Positions 6,813 through 13,388 of a stretch of 13,786 bases of DNA are shown here, piece by piece. The stretch's first letter is position 1. The number at the start of each line of letters is the position of its first letter. The notes under the pieces are model-generated. The model searched no databases. It was not told the DNA's origin and worked only from the letters and a program-made list of their open reading frames with translations. The stretch is from Euryarchaeota archaeon UBA438 (GTDB lineage: Archaea; Thermoplasmatota; Poseidoniia; Poseidoniales; Thalassarchaeaceae). The stretch lies in contig DAQP01000030.1 of the NCBI GenBank assembly GCA_002504435.1, positions 1-13,786 on the forward strand, given 5' to 3'. The position numbers and the translations under genes were made by a program.

Positions 6813-8189
6813 CTAAACTTCATTCTTCCGGGAGCCAAAAGAAGCAAAGAAAATACACATAATGCTGAGGAAGACCGATGGGGATGGTAGGAAATTAGAA
6901 CCGGAGGCGCCAGACTTGCTCTCTACGACACTCTCATTGACAGCCTCTTCGACCCACATTGAGGCATCTACCACCCTCTTCTGGTAATAGATGCTCCAGG
7001 TTCCTCCCTCGACCAGAGAGAGACTCCCTCCATCTAGGGTTACCTTCGTCTCGTTCGTAGCATTGACCCCAAACAGTGAGGAATTCCACAATAGTTCCCC
7101 ATTTGGATCCATGTAGCGTAGTGAGGCATTGGAAGTACTGGCCCGACCTAGATTAACCACATGAGCATCCACATCATTACCCATGACCTCTATGCTCTCG
7201 ACAACCAATCGAGCACGCCAATACCAAACGTCTTGGATGAGGTATCGCATTACATCGAGCTCCTCGCCCAATCTGTCAGAGAGAGCCTCTACCGTCCCCA
7301 GTAGGAATTGCTCATCGTCTGTCTCGAAGGTGAATGTGGGGTAACCCATCACTCCGTAGCCATAATCGCGGCTGGTTCCGCAGTTCGGGTAGAGGCCTTG
7401 ATTTGCATTCCGAATCGGGATGTCGGATATGTTAGCATGCACATCATCTCTGATGAAGTGGAACAACTCCCAGTCTGATGGCTGTTCGGGCCATTTGCCC
7501 CAAGGATAGAGCATGATCCAGACTCCCGTGTGCATCGTGATGTACAAGTCTGCATGAGGCACGACCTCGTTCATGTAAATCGAATTCGCAAGAGTCTCTG
7601 ATTCACTGAATGCAGAACTTCCGGGTTGGGTAGTCGGACAAGTGTTCCAGTAGTGGTCGTAGTTCCTATTCAGATCAACTTGATTGACATTCCACCTAGT
7701 GTCGAAATCGTTCCCATCCGCATTTAGCATGATTAGTATGTGTAGTTCAGTAGTCCTGAGTACATCGATGACTTCCTGGTCCTCTGCAACCCAACCTTCG
7801 ATATAATGCTCCGCAACCAGGAAAGCAAGCTCCGTCCCCAGGTGTTCGTTTCCATGGTGCCCTCCATCGATGTAGACTACCTCTTTGGCAGTTCCATCGG
7901 GTTTGGTGTCTCGACTCCAATCCGAGATTTGCAACATCCAGAGATTTCTACCGAGTTCGGTCTGTCCAACGACGAGTAGATTGACAATCTGTGGGTAACT
8001 ATCAGCCCAGGCGTTGACGTCGAGGGTCAGAGTCGCATAGGAATGATACCAGTGCTCTTGAACGATGTCTGGCTGACCAACCTGCGCCGATGCAGCCGGT
8101 GAACTCGAAACAGCGAGCATCGAAGCGACTACCAATGCTGCAACCAATCGGCGCATAGCGCCGATGAAAGGGTCATATGCTACAATCAT
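6813..8189 (-). CDS. Exported, membrane-anchored M14 zinc carboxypeptidase
   Basis: A secreted zinc carboxypeptidase of 458 residues with this start. ATG at 8187-8189 overlaps the agmatinase stop as ATGA; a longer ATG at 8225 and a shorter one at 8156 are possible, and all keep the signal peptide MRRLVAALVVASMLAV...ASA (residues 12-35 here). Aligned to carboxypeptidase A: zinc ligands His 112 and Glu 115 (HGNE) and His 220 (TMHTG); Asn 174/Arg 175 (DLNRNY) for the substrate carboxylate; Tyr 267 (Tyr248 position); Glu 289 (TFTFE) as general base. The specificity residue (position 255) is Arg 274. After the catalytic domain, about 325-425 is a beta-rich segment with five of the protein's six N-x-S/T sequons. 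Then FLPSPSVFLSIMCIFFASF forms one membrane segment before a charged tail (GSRKNEV), a likely cell-surface anchor. It probably digests external protein-derived peptides, feeding the M17 aminopeptidase encoded next to it. Confidence 0.94.
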   Translation of the reverse strand: MIVAYDPFIGAMRRLVAALVVASMLAVSSSPAASAQVGQPDIVQEHWYHSYATLTLDVNAWADSYPQIVNLLVVGQTELGRNLWMLQISDWSRDTKPDGTAKEVVYIDGGHHGNEHLGTELAFLVAEHYIEGWVAEDQEVIDVLRTTELHILIMLNADGNDFDTRWNVNQVDLNRNYDHYWNTCPTTQPGSSAFSESETLANSIYMNEVVPHADLYITMHTGVWIMLYPWGKWPEQPSDWELFHFIRDDVHANISDIPIRNANQGLYPNCGTSRDYGYGVMGYPTFTFETDDEQFLLGTVEALSDRLGEELDVMRYLIQDVWYWRARLVVESIEVMGNDVDAHVVNLGRASTSNASLRYMDPNGELLWNSSLFGVNATNETKVTLDGGSLSLVEGGTWSIYYQKRVVDASMWVEEAVNESVVESKSGASGSNFLPSPSVFLSIMCIFFASFGSRKNEV

Positions 8190-9184
8190 TCTCCCTTTTC
8201 GCTCAATAATTGGGCGATGTGACATGAGACCATCTTGCTAGCAATTAGTGCCGCGTTGAATTCAGTCAAAGGCCCCTCCTCCCCTGGAACTATCTCGTTA
8301 ACATCAGCCCCAATCACCATTGACTTACTTGCGGAGAACACCCTTTCGATGATTTCCACTGCTGCCCAATATGCGATACCTCCCGGAACAGGCGTCCCAG
8401 TCGAAGGAACTAGAGAACCGTCCAAACCGTCTACATCAAAAGTGATCCATACCGGACCTTCAATCGAATCTAGGTTCTGTACAAGCCTCGACCAACCCGC
8501 TTCCCCCTCGCAGACGCCCATGAAATCGCGAGCGAACCAAGTCTCCACCCGGGGGTCGTTCTCGGAAAACGAAGCCTCCTCCCTAGAAAGCGCTCTTGTT
8601 CCTATCTGTATGACCTTGCCAACCCCCAAATCCAGAGCCCTCCTGATGGCAGTGCCGTGCGAGAATCTCTCGCCATTCAGCTCATCCCTCAGATCGGCAT
8701 GCGCGTCAATCTGGACCAATGTCAAATTCCCTAGCTCGCCTCCTAGAATGGGATGTTTGGATACAGCTTCAATGATGGGGGGGAGGATACCATGCTCACC
8801 TCCAAGGATCAATGGGAAGGAGCTCCCAATCCAGGGTTGAACGTATTCTCTAATCGCCTCCAGTTGCCCCTTCAGGGTACCAGCATCAGAGGACCACTCT
8901 TCCGCCGTGTGAAAGGACATGCCACAAGGCAAGTCCAAGGGTAGAATAGGATCGTACAGTTCAACTTGCGAACTAGCCTCTATGCACGCCCTTGGGCCCC
9001 GATCAGTACCCTCCACCCAACTGGTAGTCATCTCATATGGAATAGGCAGAATAACAATGTCCCAAGGTCCAAACTCATCTTCCTTGAGCCCTAGGAAATT
9101 ACCCTCCCACGTTTCCTCCATGCTCCTCCGTGCAATCTCCACAGAATAATCGCTTCGCAGCCCACTTTCGTCCAATATTGGCAC
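8186..9184 (-). CDS. speB: Agmatinase / ureohydrolase (arginase superfamily)
   Basis: A binuclear manganese hydrolase of 332 residues, most likely cleaving agmatine to putrescine and urea. All metal ligands are visible: His 131 (LGGEHG), Asp 160, His 162 and Asp 164 (DAHAD), Asp 250 and Asp 252 (FDVDGLD). SHGTAIRRA (175-183), STGTPVPGG (261-269) and DVNEIVP (294-300, with Glu 297) complete the fold. Small deviations: GGEHG for the common GGDHS, and LDG for LDP after the second metal motif. The start is GTG (9182-9184); no Shine-Dalgarno is visible and Met 22 is an alternative, though residues before ~40 are poorly conserved in the family anyway. Archaeal members lacking the arginase signature are usually agmatinases, but guanidinobutyrase or another guanidino substrate cannot be excluded. 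It is first in the minus-strand run and overlaps the M14 peptidase start as ATGA. Confidence 0.93.
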   Translation of the reverse strand: MPILDESGLRSDYSVEIARRSMEETWEGNFLGLKEDEFGPWDIVILPIPYEMTTSWVEGTDRGPRACIEASSQVELYDPILPLDLPCGMSFHTAEEWSSDAGTLKGQLEAIREYVQPWIGSSFPLILGGEHGILPPIIEAVSKHPILGGELGNLTLVQIDAHADLRDELNGERFSHGTAIRRALDLGVGKVIQIGTRALSREEASFSENDPRVETWFARDFMGVCEGEAGWSRLVQNLDSIEGPVWITFDVDGLDGSLVPSTGTPVPGGIAYWAAVEIIERVFSASKSMVIGADVNEIVPGEEGPLTEFNAALIASKMVSCHIAQLLSEKGE

Positions 9185-9200
9185 CTGACGTGAGACCGTT

Positions 9201-9227
9201 GAAATACAGCGCCCCTCTATGAAGAGG
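9201..9227. promoter_or_regulatory. Divergent promoter region with small hairpin
   Basis: Between agmatinase (minus) and the small plus-strand gene lies GAAATACAG (9201-9209), AT-rich on both strands. Initiation about 25 bp downstream on the plus strand would be near 9230, just before a Shine-Dalgarno-like GGGGGA and the ATG at 9246. CCTCT (9214-9218) and AGAGG (9223-9227) form a 5-bp stem whose loop is ATGA, holding the alternative ATG at 9219. The minus-strand reading GCTGTATTTC is a weak TATA candidate for agmatinase. Confidence 0.3.
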
Positions 9228-9232
9228 CGTCC

Positions 9233-9238
9233 GGGGGA
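9233..9238 (+). promoter_or_regulatory. Shine-Dalgarno-like site that decides the start at 9246
   Basis: GGGGGA ends 7 nt before the in-frame ATG at 9246. The earlier in-frame ATG at 9219 has only GCGCCCCTCT before it, so translation from 9246 is favoured. Confidence 0.4.
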
Positions 9239-9245
9239 CTATGCG

Positions 9246-9662
9246 ATGGGTCTGACGCTAGCACAATTGACTTCTGCCATCAGGAGCAAGGTCGATACTG
9301 ACATGGAAGTGGTAGTGGCTGAATCAATCGCCGAGCATGCACTCGGATTCTTTGGCTTCTCAAACAGGATTATCGACAATGCACTGGAGCCTACAGATAG
9401 GAACTTGTTCTACCAGTTGCAAGATTATGATCTCCTAACCACCGAGTCAGAGGAAACTACACTTTGGGACGGAAGGGAATGGAGGATACATTACTGGAAG
9501 TTCAAGGCCAATGCTGAGGAATTTGCGAAGGCCGCAGCCGCAGCCGCTCTTCTTCGCAGCAAGGAGGAAGACCCCTACTCGGATGTGTATGAGGATGTTC
9601 CAGTGTCTCTCTGGAAGGAACGCTCCGGGGAAGATGACGATTACGAAGAACCGCTGTTCTAG
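9246..9662 (+). CDS. Conserved small archaeal protein, winged-helix-like (possible DUF6015)
   Basis: A 138-residue cytosolic protein of unknown function. From memory it resembles a short archaeal family (I believe DUF6015) whose hallmark is the stretch seen here: FFGFSNRIIDNALEP (35-49), DRNLFYQLQDYDLL (51-64), then EETTLWDGREWRIHYW (69-84). Helices followed by a charged turn and two beta strands ending in WRIHYW look like a winged-helix DNA-binding fold, which is inference. After residue 88 come an Ala-rich helix (KAAAAAALL, about 95-103) and an acidic tail (EDDDYEEP). ATG 9246 is chosen because of the GGGGGA site upstream; ATG 9219 would add MKRRPGDYA. It is divergent from agmatinase, and 56 bp upstream of the surface protein on the same strand, possibly co-transcribed. 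It could regulate neighbouring genes, but nothing in the sequence proves it. Confidence 0.85.
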   Translation: MGLTLAQLTSAIRSKVDTDMEVVVAESIAEHALGFFGFSNRIIDNALEPTDRNLFYQLQDYDLLTTESEETTLWDGREWRIHYWKFKANAEEFAKAAAAAALLRSKEEDPYSDVYEDVPVSLWKERSGEDDDYEEPLF

Positions 9663-9663
9663 A

Positions 9664-9671
9664 TTGTAAAT
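9664..9671 (+). promoter_or_regulatory. Weak TATA-like box before the surface-protein gene
   Basis: TTGTAAAT begins one base after the stop of the preceding gene. Initiation near 9695 would leave about 24 nt of leader before ATG 9719. The 56-bp gap also permits read-through from upstream. No Shine-Dalgarno is clear before 9719. Confidence 0.25.
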
Positions 9672-9718
9672 GGTCGAGACGGGAATTGATTGATACGTCA
9701 CTCCAGCATGGGTCGCTC

Positions 9719-12700
9719 ATGGGCCGCACGAGCAACGCTATAACTCTAATTTGCGTTTTCTTGCTAAGCACCCAAGCCTCAATGGTTGGAGCGCAGACAG
9801 ATAATGACGTATCCTGCGATATCCTGGTAGATTGGGACTATGAGCCACAATTCTCTGAAGACACGGGCCAGTATCTCGACTTCGTTCATCGATACAGGGT
9901 CACCTTCGACCCCCCGTTCGAGAGTGGTGACTCCCCAAGTGCGCTAACCGTGGACGCGTTACACAGGGATGTCGATGGAAATCTATTGCAGACCAACTTC
10001 AGTTTCATCAGCGCGGGAGGGGAAGTTGATATCGCCATCGACACCATCCCAAGCCTAGGGGAAACGGTTTCCATTTCTCTTGAGAGCACTAGGGCCTCGT
10101 GTAGTAGAGATATCACCGTTACAAACTGGAACCAGCCTGTAGAGGACCACGAAATCACGCGTGAGACAACTTGGTCCATGGAGGGCCTAGAAGACGATGC
10201 CCAAGGCATAGAGTTCGAGGGAAGGGGCTGGCAGAAGAGGAGCGGTGACACCCTGGAATCGAACGAGTTAGGAAACGGCTCAATGCAAATCAACACAATG
10301 GACGAAGAGTCGAATGGGCTCATGCTTAATCTCAATCTCGACAGAGTATGGCTGAATGAGACATACGAAGGACAACAACTCACTATTCAGGAATTTGAGA
10401 TGGAGGGCAACGGGACCATGACACTCAGAGACGGATACTCCAGTGATCAAGGCCCCTCCGAGGGGCTCGGGATCCATGTCAGCATCAGTCACGCTTCAAT
10501 ACTTAGATCATGGTCAGACGGACACCTGACTGAGAGGATAGTGATAGAGGGGAATGGATGGCTATCCGCCGCCGAGGGGGACAACGAAAGCTCAGGAGGA
10601 ATATTTGGAAGCATAGAGGTGTTCTACTTCGAGACGTGGGATGTCGACGGAAATAGAAGGCTAGAGGACTTTCAGCTAGAGGCAAACGCATCTATCCGCC
10701 TGATGGGCGCTGCTGACTACTTCACCTTCGAGCTAGATGAGCTCAAGATCAGGGAGAAATGGGAGGACGACACTAGGGTCGACCAGTTCTTCAAGGCGGC
10801 CGGCTCGGGAGAGTTCGCCTTTGAGATTGAGGACGAGGGCTTCCAAGTAGATGTCAACGGCACAGTCCCGATAGTTCACCTTGAATCTAGCGGGGGCGAG
10901 ACAACTCACGAATCAATCATAGTGGATGGCACCTATGACGGCGACGCAGAGGGAAGCTTCGGATATGTGAGGCAGATCGTAGACAGTGGACCCCAGGAAA
11001 ACTTCAATGGCACTCTCTTCGAGGTAAACAAAATTCAGGATGAATACTGGTTCAACGTTTCCGCAACTCCATTTGGCCCAATAGATCAGGAGTTTGGTGC
11101 CGAGCATAACCTGACTTACGAATTCACAGTCCCCCAGGAAGACTGGTACAACAGAACACTGCGATACCAATACGTCGAGGACAATGGCACTGTGACAAAC
11201 GAGTACCCAGAAGACTCCCCGATAATGTCCGAACCCGAGAGGCCCCAAGCAAATCCTATGTCATCCCTCCAAATATCAAGAGAGACTGGATTCGCACCCG
11301 AGAATGTGATAGTGGGAGACGCCTTCGTGCTCTCAGGTAACCAGGAAGCAATACTAGAAGTCGAGATCATCGGTTTCACTCAGAGAGCGGTCGACGGGCA
11401 TGATGTCGAGGTCGCCCAATGGGTAGGCGAATACGGGTCAGACAGCTATGCATCAGGGTTTGTTATCAACGAGGGGCCGTTATCCGGTCTACTCAGCGAG
11501 GTGTTCCGTTGGATAGAGGTGGACTTCTCCGATAATCAGACTGGAAGCGGAACAATCTCATTTGTTGAGAACCAGGTCGTGGACAGGATCCTGTACCCAT
11601 CAGTAATCACTGAAGATGAGAATACCCTTCCAACCATAGAATCGGCTTCATTCAGGGAGGGGATCCTACTGACAGAGGGGGGAAACGCCCATCTGGAAGT
11701 AATTGTGGTGGACGTCGATACAGATGTTATCTCAGTATCTGTTGACCTGTCCTTTATTGGAATGGGAATAGTCTCACTTTCTGATAGTGGACTAGGCGGA
11801 GACATCACCATTCATGACGACATATGGACGGCCGAAGTCACTCATCCAGGTCTCCAATACGGCGAATTCAATGCTACCGTGATCATTAACGACTATTGGG
11901 CGCAAGTTACAGAATATCATAATCTGACAATCACAAACGCCCCTCCGAGGGTTGACGCTGTCACCTTCTCTCCCTCGACGGCAAAGAGGGGGGACGTAGT
12001 TTCAGTCAGTGTAGTTGCAAGCGACGGCCACGGAGTCTCTGAGGTATCAGTAGATCTCCTTAGTGCAGGAGGAGTTCTGACAAAGCTAACGCCACCGTCA
12101 TCTCAATCAGGAACTCCATGGGAAGGGCAATTCACCGTCCCAACATCGCTATCTCCAGGTGCCAGAGTAATTCCCCTAAGGCTAACCGATGGAGAAGGTG
12201 AAACCATTCTCGTATCAAATCCAGAGTTCCTCCCGCTCTTGGAGATAGAAAACGAGAACCCCTCGTTAGAATACATTGAAGTCCTGTCTTCGGGACAATC
12301 TCAGACTACTATTTCCGATGATGGAACAGTTCAGCATTTCGTGCATTCACCAACAACAGACGTCGCTATTTCACACACTCTGGAGGTTACCGTCAATGAC
12401 CCTGATGGGGTATCATCAGTCCAGGCTAAAATAGGCAGATTGGCTGATATTGGCAAGTCAGATGATTGGCTTTTGCTTGTAGATGATGGGACTTCAGGCG
12501 ACAGAGTATTGGGAGATGGAGTTTACACCCTCGAGTTCAACGTAAGGCCATCAGTTCCTGAAGGCGACATTGCCGTTCTAATCAGGGCTTCAGATATTTT
12601 CTTCTCAACCACAGATTTGGAAGATCAGACGCACACTTTCTCGATCCTAAAATCAGATTGCTGTTCGGACAATAGGGGATGGTTCTCAAAGAACGCTGAA

Positions 12701-12787
12701 ACAATCGCCGTAGTTTCTATCAGCGTGCTTTTCGTGTGCGGGCTAGCTGCTATTTTGCTCTCAATAAGAAAGTCGGATTTCGACTAG
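9719..12787 (+). CDS. Large secreted, C-terminally anchored surface protein with Trp-centred repeats and Ig/cadherin-like domains
   Basis: A 1022-residue exported protein with no recognisable enzyme motif. ATG 9719 gives a clean signal peptide: MGRTSNA, hydrophobic ITLICVFLLSTQASM, then VGA-Q with cleavage near residue 25. A TTG at 9686 would add 11 polar residues in front and is less likely. About 145-425 holds a degenerate repeat built round Trp 152, 211, 265, 307 and 348. Residues 634-975 look like three Ig/cadherin-type beta domains, for example VVDVDTDVISVSVDLS, SVVASDGHGVSEVSVDLL and VTVNDPDGVSSVQAKIG. The last of these also carries DDGTSGDRVLGDGVYT, an Asp/Gly-rich turn that could bind calcium. 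There are 15 N-x-S/T sequons, all before residue 740. One membrane segment (about 993-1016, TIAVVSISVLFVCGLAAILL) and a tail SIRKSDFD anchor it, topology outside-in. Likely an adhesin or cell-envelope protein; function unknown. Confidence 0.9.
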   Translation: MGRTSNAITLICVFLLSTQASMVGAQTDNDVSCDILVDWDYEPQFSEDTGQYLDFVHRYRVTFDPPFESGDSPSALTVDALHRDVDGNLLQTNFSFISAGGEVDIAIDTIPSLGETVSISLESTRASCSRDITVTNWNQPVEDHEITRETTWSMEGLEDDAQGIEFEGRGWQKRSGDTLESNELGNGSMQINTMDEESNGLMLNLNLDRVWLNETYEGQQLTIQEFEMEGNGTMTLRDGYSSDQGPSEGLGIHVSISHASILRSWSDGHLTERIVIEGNGWLSAAEGDNESSGGIFGSIEVFYFETWDVDGNRRLEDFQLEANASIRLMGAADYFTFELDELKIREKWEDDTRVDQFFKAAGSGEFAFEIEDEGFQVDVNGTVPIVHLESSGGETTHESIIVDGTYDGDAEGSFGYVRQIVDSGPQENFNGTLFEVNKIQDEYWFNVSATPFGPIDQEFGAEHNLTYEFTVPQEDWYNRTLRYQYVEDNGTVTNEYPEDSPIMSEPERPQANPMSSLQISRETGFAPENVIVGDAFVLSGNQEAILEVEIIGFTQRAVDGHDVEVAQWVGEYGSDSYASGFVINEGPLSGLLSEVFRWIEVDFSDNQTGSGTISFVENQVVDRILYPSVITEDENTLPTIESASFREGILLTEGGNAHLEVIVVDVDTDVISVSVDLSFIGMGIVSLSDSGLGGDITIHDDIWTAEVTHPGLQYGEFNATVIINDYWAQVTEYHNLTITNAPPRVDAVTFSPSTAKRGDVVSVSVVASDGHGVSEVSVDLLSAGGVLTKLTPPSSQSGTPWEGQFTVPTSLSPGARVIPLRLTDGEGETILVSNPEFLPLLEIENENPSLEYIEVLSSGQSQTTISDDGTVQHFVHSPTTDVAISHTLEVTVNDPDGVSSVQAKIGRLADIGKSDDWLLLVDDGTSGDRVLGDGVYTLEFNVRPSVPEGDIAVLIRASDIFFSTTDLEDQTHTFSILKSDCCSDNRGWFSKNAETIAVVSISVLFVCGLAAILLSIRKSDFD
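10145..10985 (+). repeat. Degenerate ~40-60-residue protein repeat in the surface protein
   Basis: Five units, and a weaker sixth, share the order: alternating hydrophobic strand, Trp, polar turn, hydrophobic strand, then G-x-G/A-x-A. Anchors: TTWSMEG...FEGRGW, RVWLNET...MEGNGTM, RSWSDGH...IEGNGWL, ETWDVDG...LEANASI, EKWEDDT...AAGSGEF, then VHLESSG...VDGTYDG without the Trp. Trp spacing is 59, 54, 42 and 41 residues. This is a manual alignment of diverged copies, visible only at protein level; it suggests stacked beta-hairpins or a beta-solenoid. Confidence 0.6.
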
Positions 12788-12803
12788 AATCACCCGTATT
12801 TAG

Positions 12804-12878
12804 TGGTACGAGTGCCGGGATTTGAACCCGGGTTCCGGCGTTGGCAACGCCGGGTGATAACCACTACACTACACTCGT
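12804..12878 (-). tRNA. tRNA-Gly (anticodon GCC)
   Basis: Read on the minus strand the gene folds completely: acceptor ACGAGTG/CACTCGT (7 bp), D arm GTG/CAC with G18G19, anticodon stem CGGCG/CGCCG around loop TTGCCAA (anticodon GCC, Gly), variable GAAC, and T stem CCGGG/CCCGG with loop TTCAAAT. No intron. Mature length without CCA is 72 nt; the discriminator is A (12807), and the next three bases spell CCA (12804-12806), so CCA may be encoded. The first pair is A1-U72 rather than the usual G1-C72, while C2-G71 is kept. It lies convergent with the surface-protein gene, 16 bp past its stop. Confidence 0.96.
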
Positions 12879-12903
12879 GTATGCCCGGGGAAACCCGAAT
12901 CAC

Positions 12904-12911
12904 TTTTCTAA
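12904..12911 (-). promoter_or_regulatory. TATA-like box for tRNA-Gly
   Basis: The minus-strand sequence TTAGAAAA is centred about 29 bp before the tRNA 5' end at 12878, the expected archaeal spacing. Between it and the tRNA lies CGGG-TTTC-CCCG, a small inverted repeat that probably falls before the transcription start. Confidence 0.4.
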
Positions 12912-12921
12912 GCGTCGGTAC

Positions 12922-13284
12922 CTAATTTGACAAGTCCGACAGCCTACTCCTGATAATGTCCCTAGTTTTTCTGTAGGCCTCGATGGACCCTCCAACCGGA
13001 TCATCTAAGCCCCAATCTTCGTCTATAGGCAAATTGGGGCACTCAACCCCGCATCCCATGCTAATTATCAGGTCGAATCGGCTTTCATCAATATCCCCTA
13101 TCGATTTGGGAAACTGCCCTTCCATGCTTATTCCCAGCTCCTCGATAACAGAAATAGCGTTCTCAGCCACCCTTTCCCCTGGATGGGTTCCCGCCGATTC
13201 CGAATAATGCCCCAAATCTTTTGCTAGAGCCTCTGCCATCTGGCTGCGACAAGTGTTACCGACACAGACGAAAAGAATCTTCAC
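12922..13284 (-). CDS. arsC: Arsenate reductase / low-molecular-weight tyrosine phosphatase family
   Basis: A 120-residue cytosolic enzyme of the LMW phosphatase fold, most like the reductant-coupled ArsC proteins. The P-loop is CVGNTCRS: nucleophile Cys 7 and Arg 13 of C-x5-R. A second Cys pair, Cys 78 and Cys 82 in SMGCGVECP, is in the place of the redox cysteines of thioredoxin-linked ArsC (Cys 82/Cys 89 in the S. aureus enzyme), though closer together. WGLDDPVG (91-98) supplies the DP general acid. Residues 30-34, SAGTH, match the family. Length is at the short end of the 120-140 range. The start is GTG at 13282-13284 with a TATA-like box 40 bp upstream and no evident Shine-Dalgarno. There is no arsR, arsB or arsM nearby, so the role could be arsenate detoxification or protein/small-molecule dephosphorylation; the Cys pair favours the former. 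Confidence 0.9.
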   Translation of the reverse strand: MKILFVCVGNTCRSQMAEALAKDLGHYSESAGTHPGERVAENAISVIEELGISMEGQFPKSIGDIDESRFDLIISMGCGVECPNLPIDEDWGLDDPVGGSIEAYRKTRDIIRSRLSDLSN

Positions 13285-13320
13285 AACATCTACACTTCAT
13301 CGGCCTTAATGAAGTCAACC

Positions 13321-13327
13321 GATATAG
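13321..13327 (-). promoter_or_regulatory. TATA-like box for the arsC-type gene
   Basis: The minus-strand sequence CTATATC is centred near 13324, about 40 bp before the GTG at 13284. Initiation near 13298 would give a leader of about 14 nt. It lies in the 104-bp divergent gap shared with the Mrp gene. Confidence 0.4.
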
Positions 13328-13362
13328 CCAATTCCGATAGTAGATTCCACCTAACAGAGTTG

Positions 13363-13368
13363 AAGTAT
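13363..13368 (+). promoter_or_regulatory. Weak TATA-like site before the Mrp gene
   Basis: AAGTAT is centred about 23 bp upstream of ATG 13389, so transcription from it would start at or near the start codon (leaderless mRNA). No Shine-Dalgarno is present (CCCCCAATC precedes the ATG), which agrees with a leaderless message. Confidence 0.25.
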
Positions 13369-13388
13369 CCAATCATCCGCCCCCAATC

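Noticed and set aside
8235..8840. 201-codon plus-strand open frame antisense to agmatinase
   Set aside because: The opposite strand encodes all ureohydrolase metal motifs; the antisense product is Ser/Pro-rich low-complexity sequence without a domain or start signal.
9886..10383. 165-codon minus-strand open frame inside the surface-protein gene
   Set aside because: Shadow of the coding strand, with Ser/Leu-rich composition and no signal of its own.
12886..12897. CGGG-GAAA-CCCG hairpin upstream of tRNA-Gly as a terminator or processing signal
   Set aside because: It lies between the likely TATA box and the tRNA 5' end, so is probably not transcribed, and has only four base pairs.
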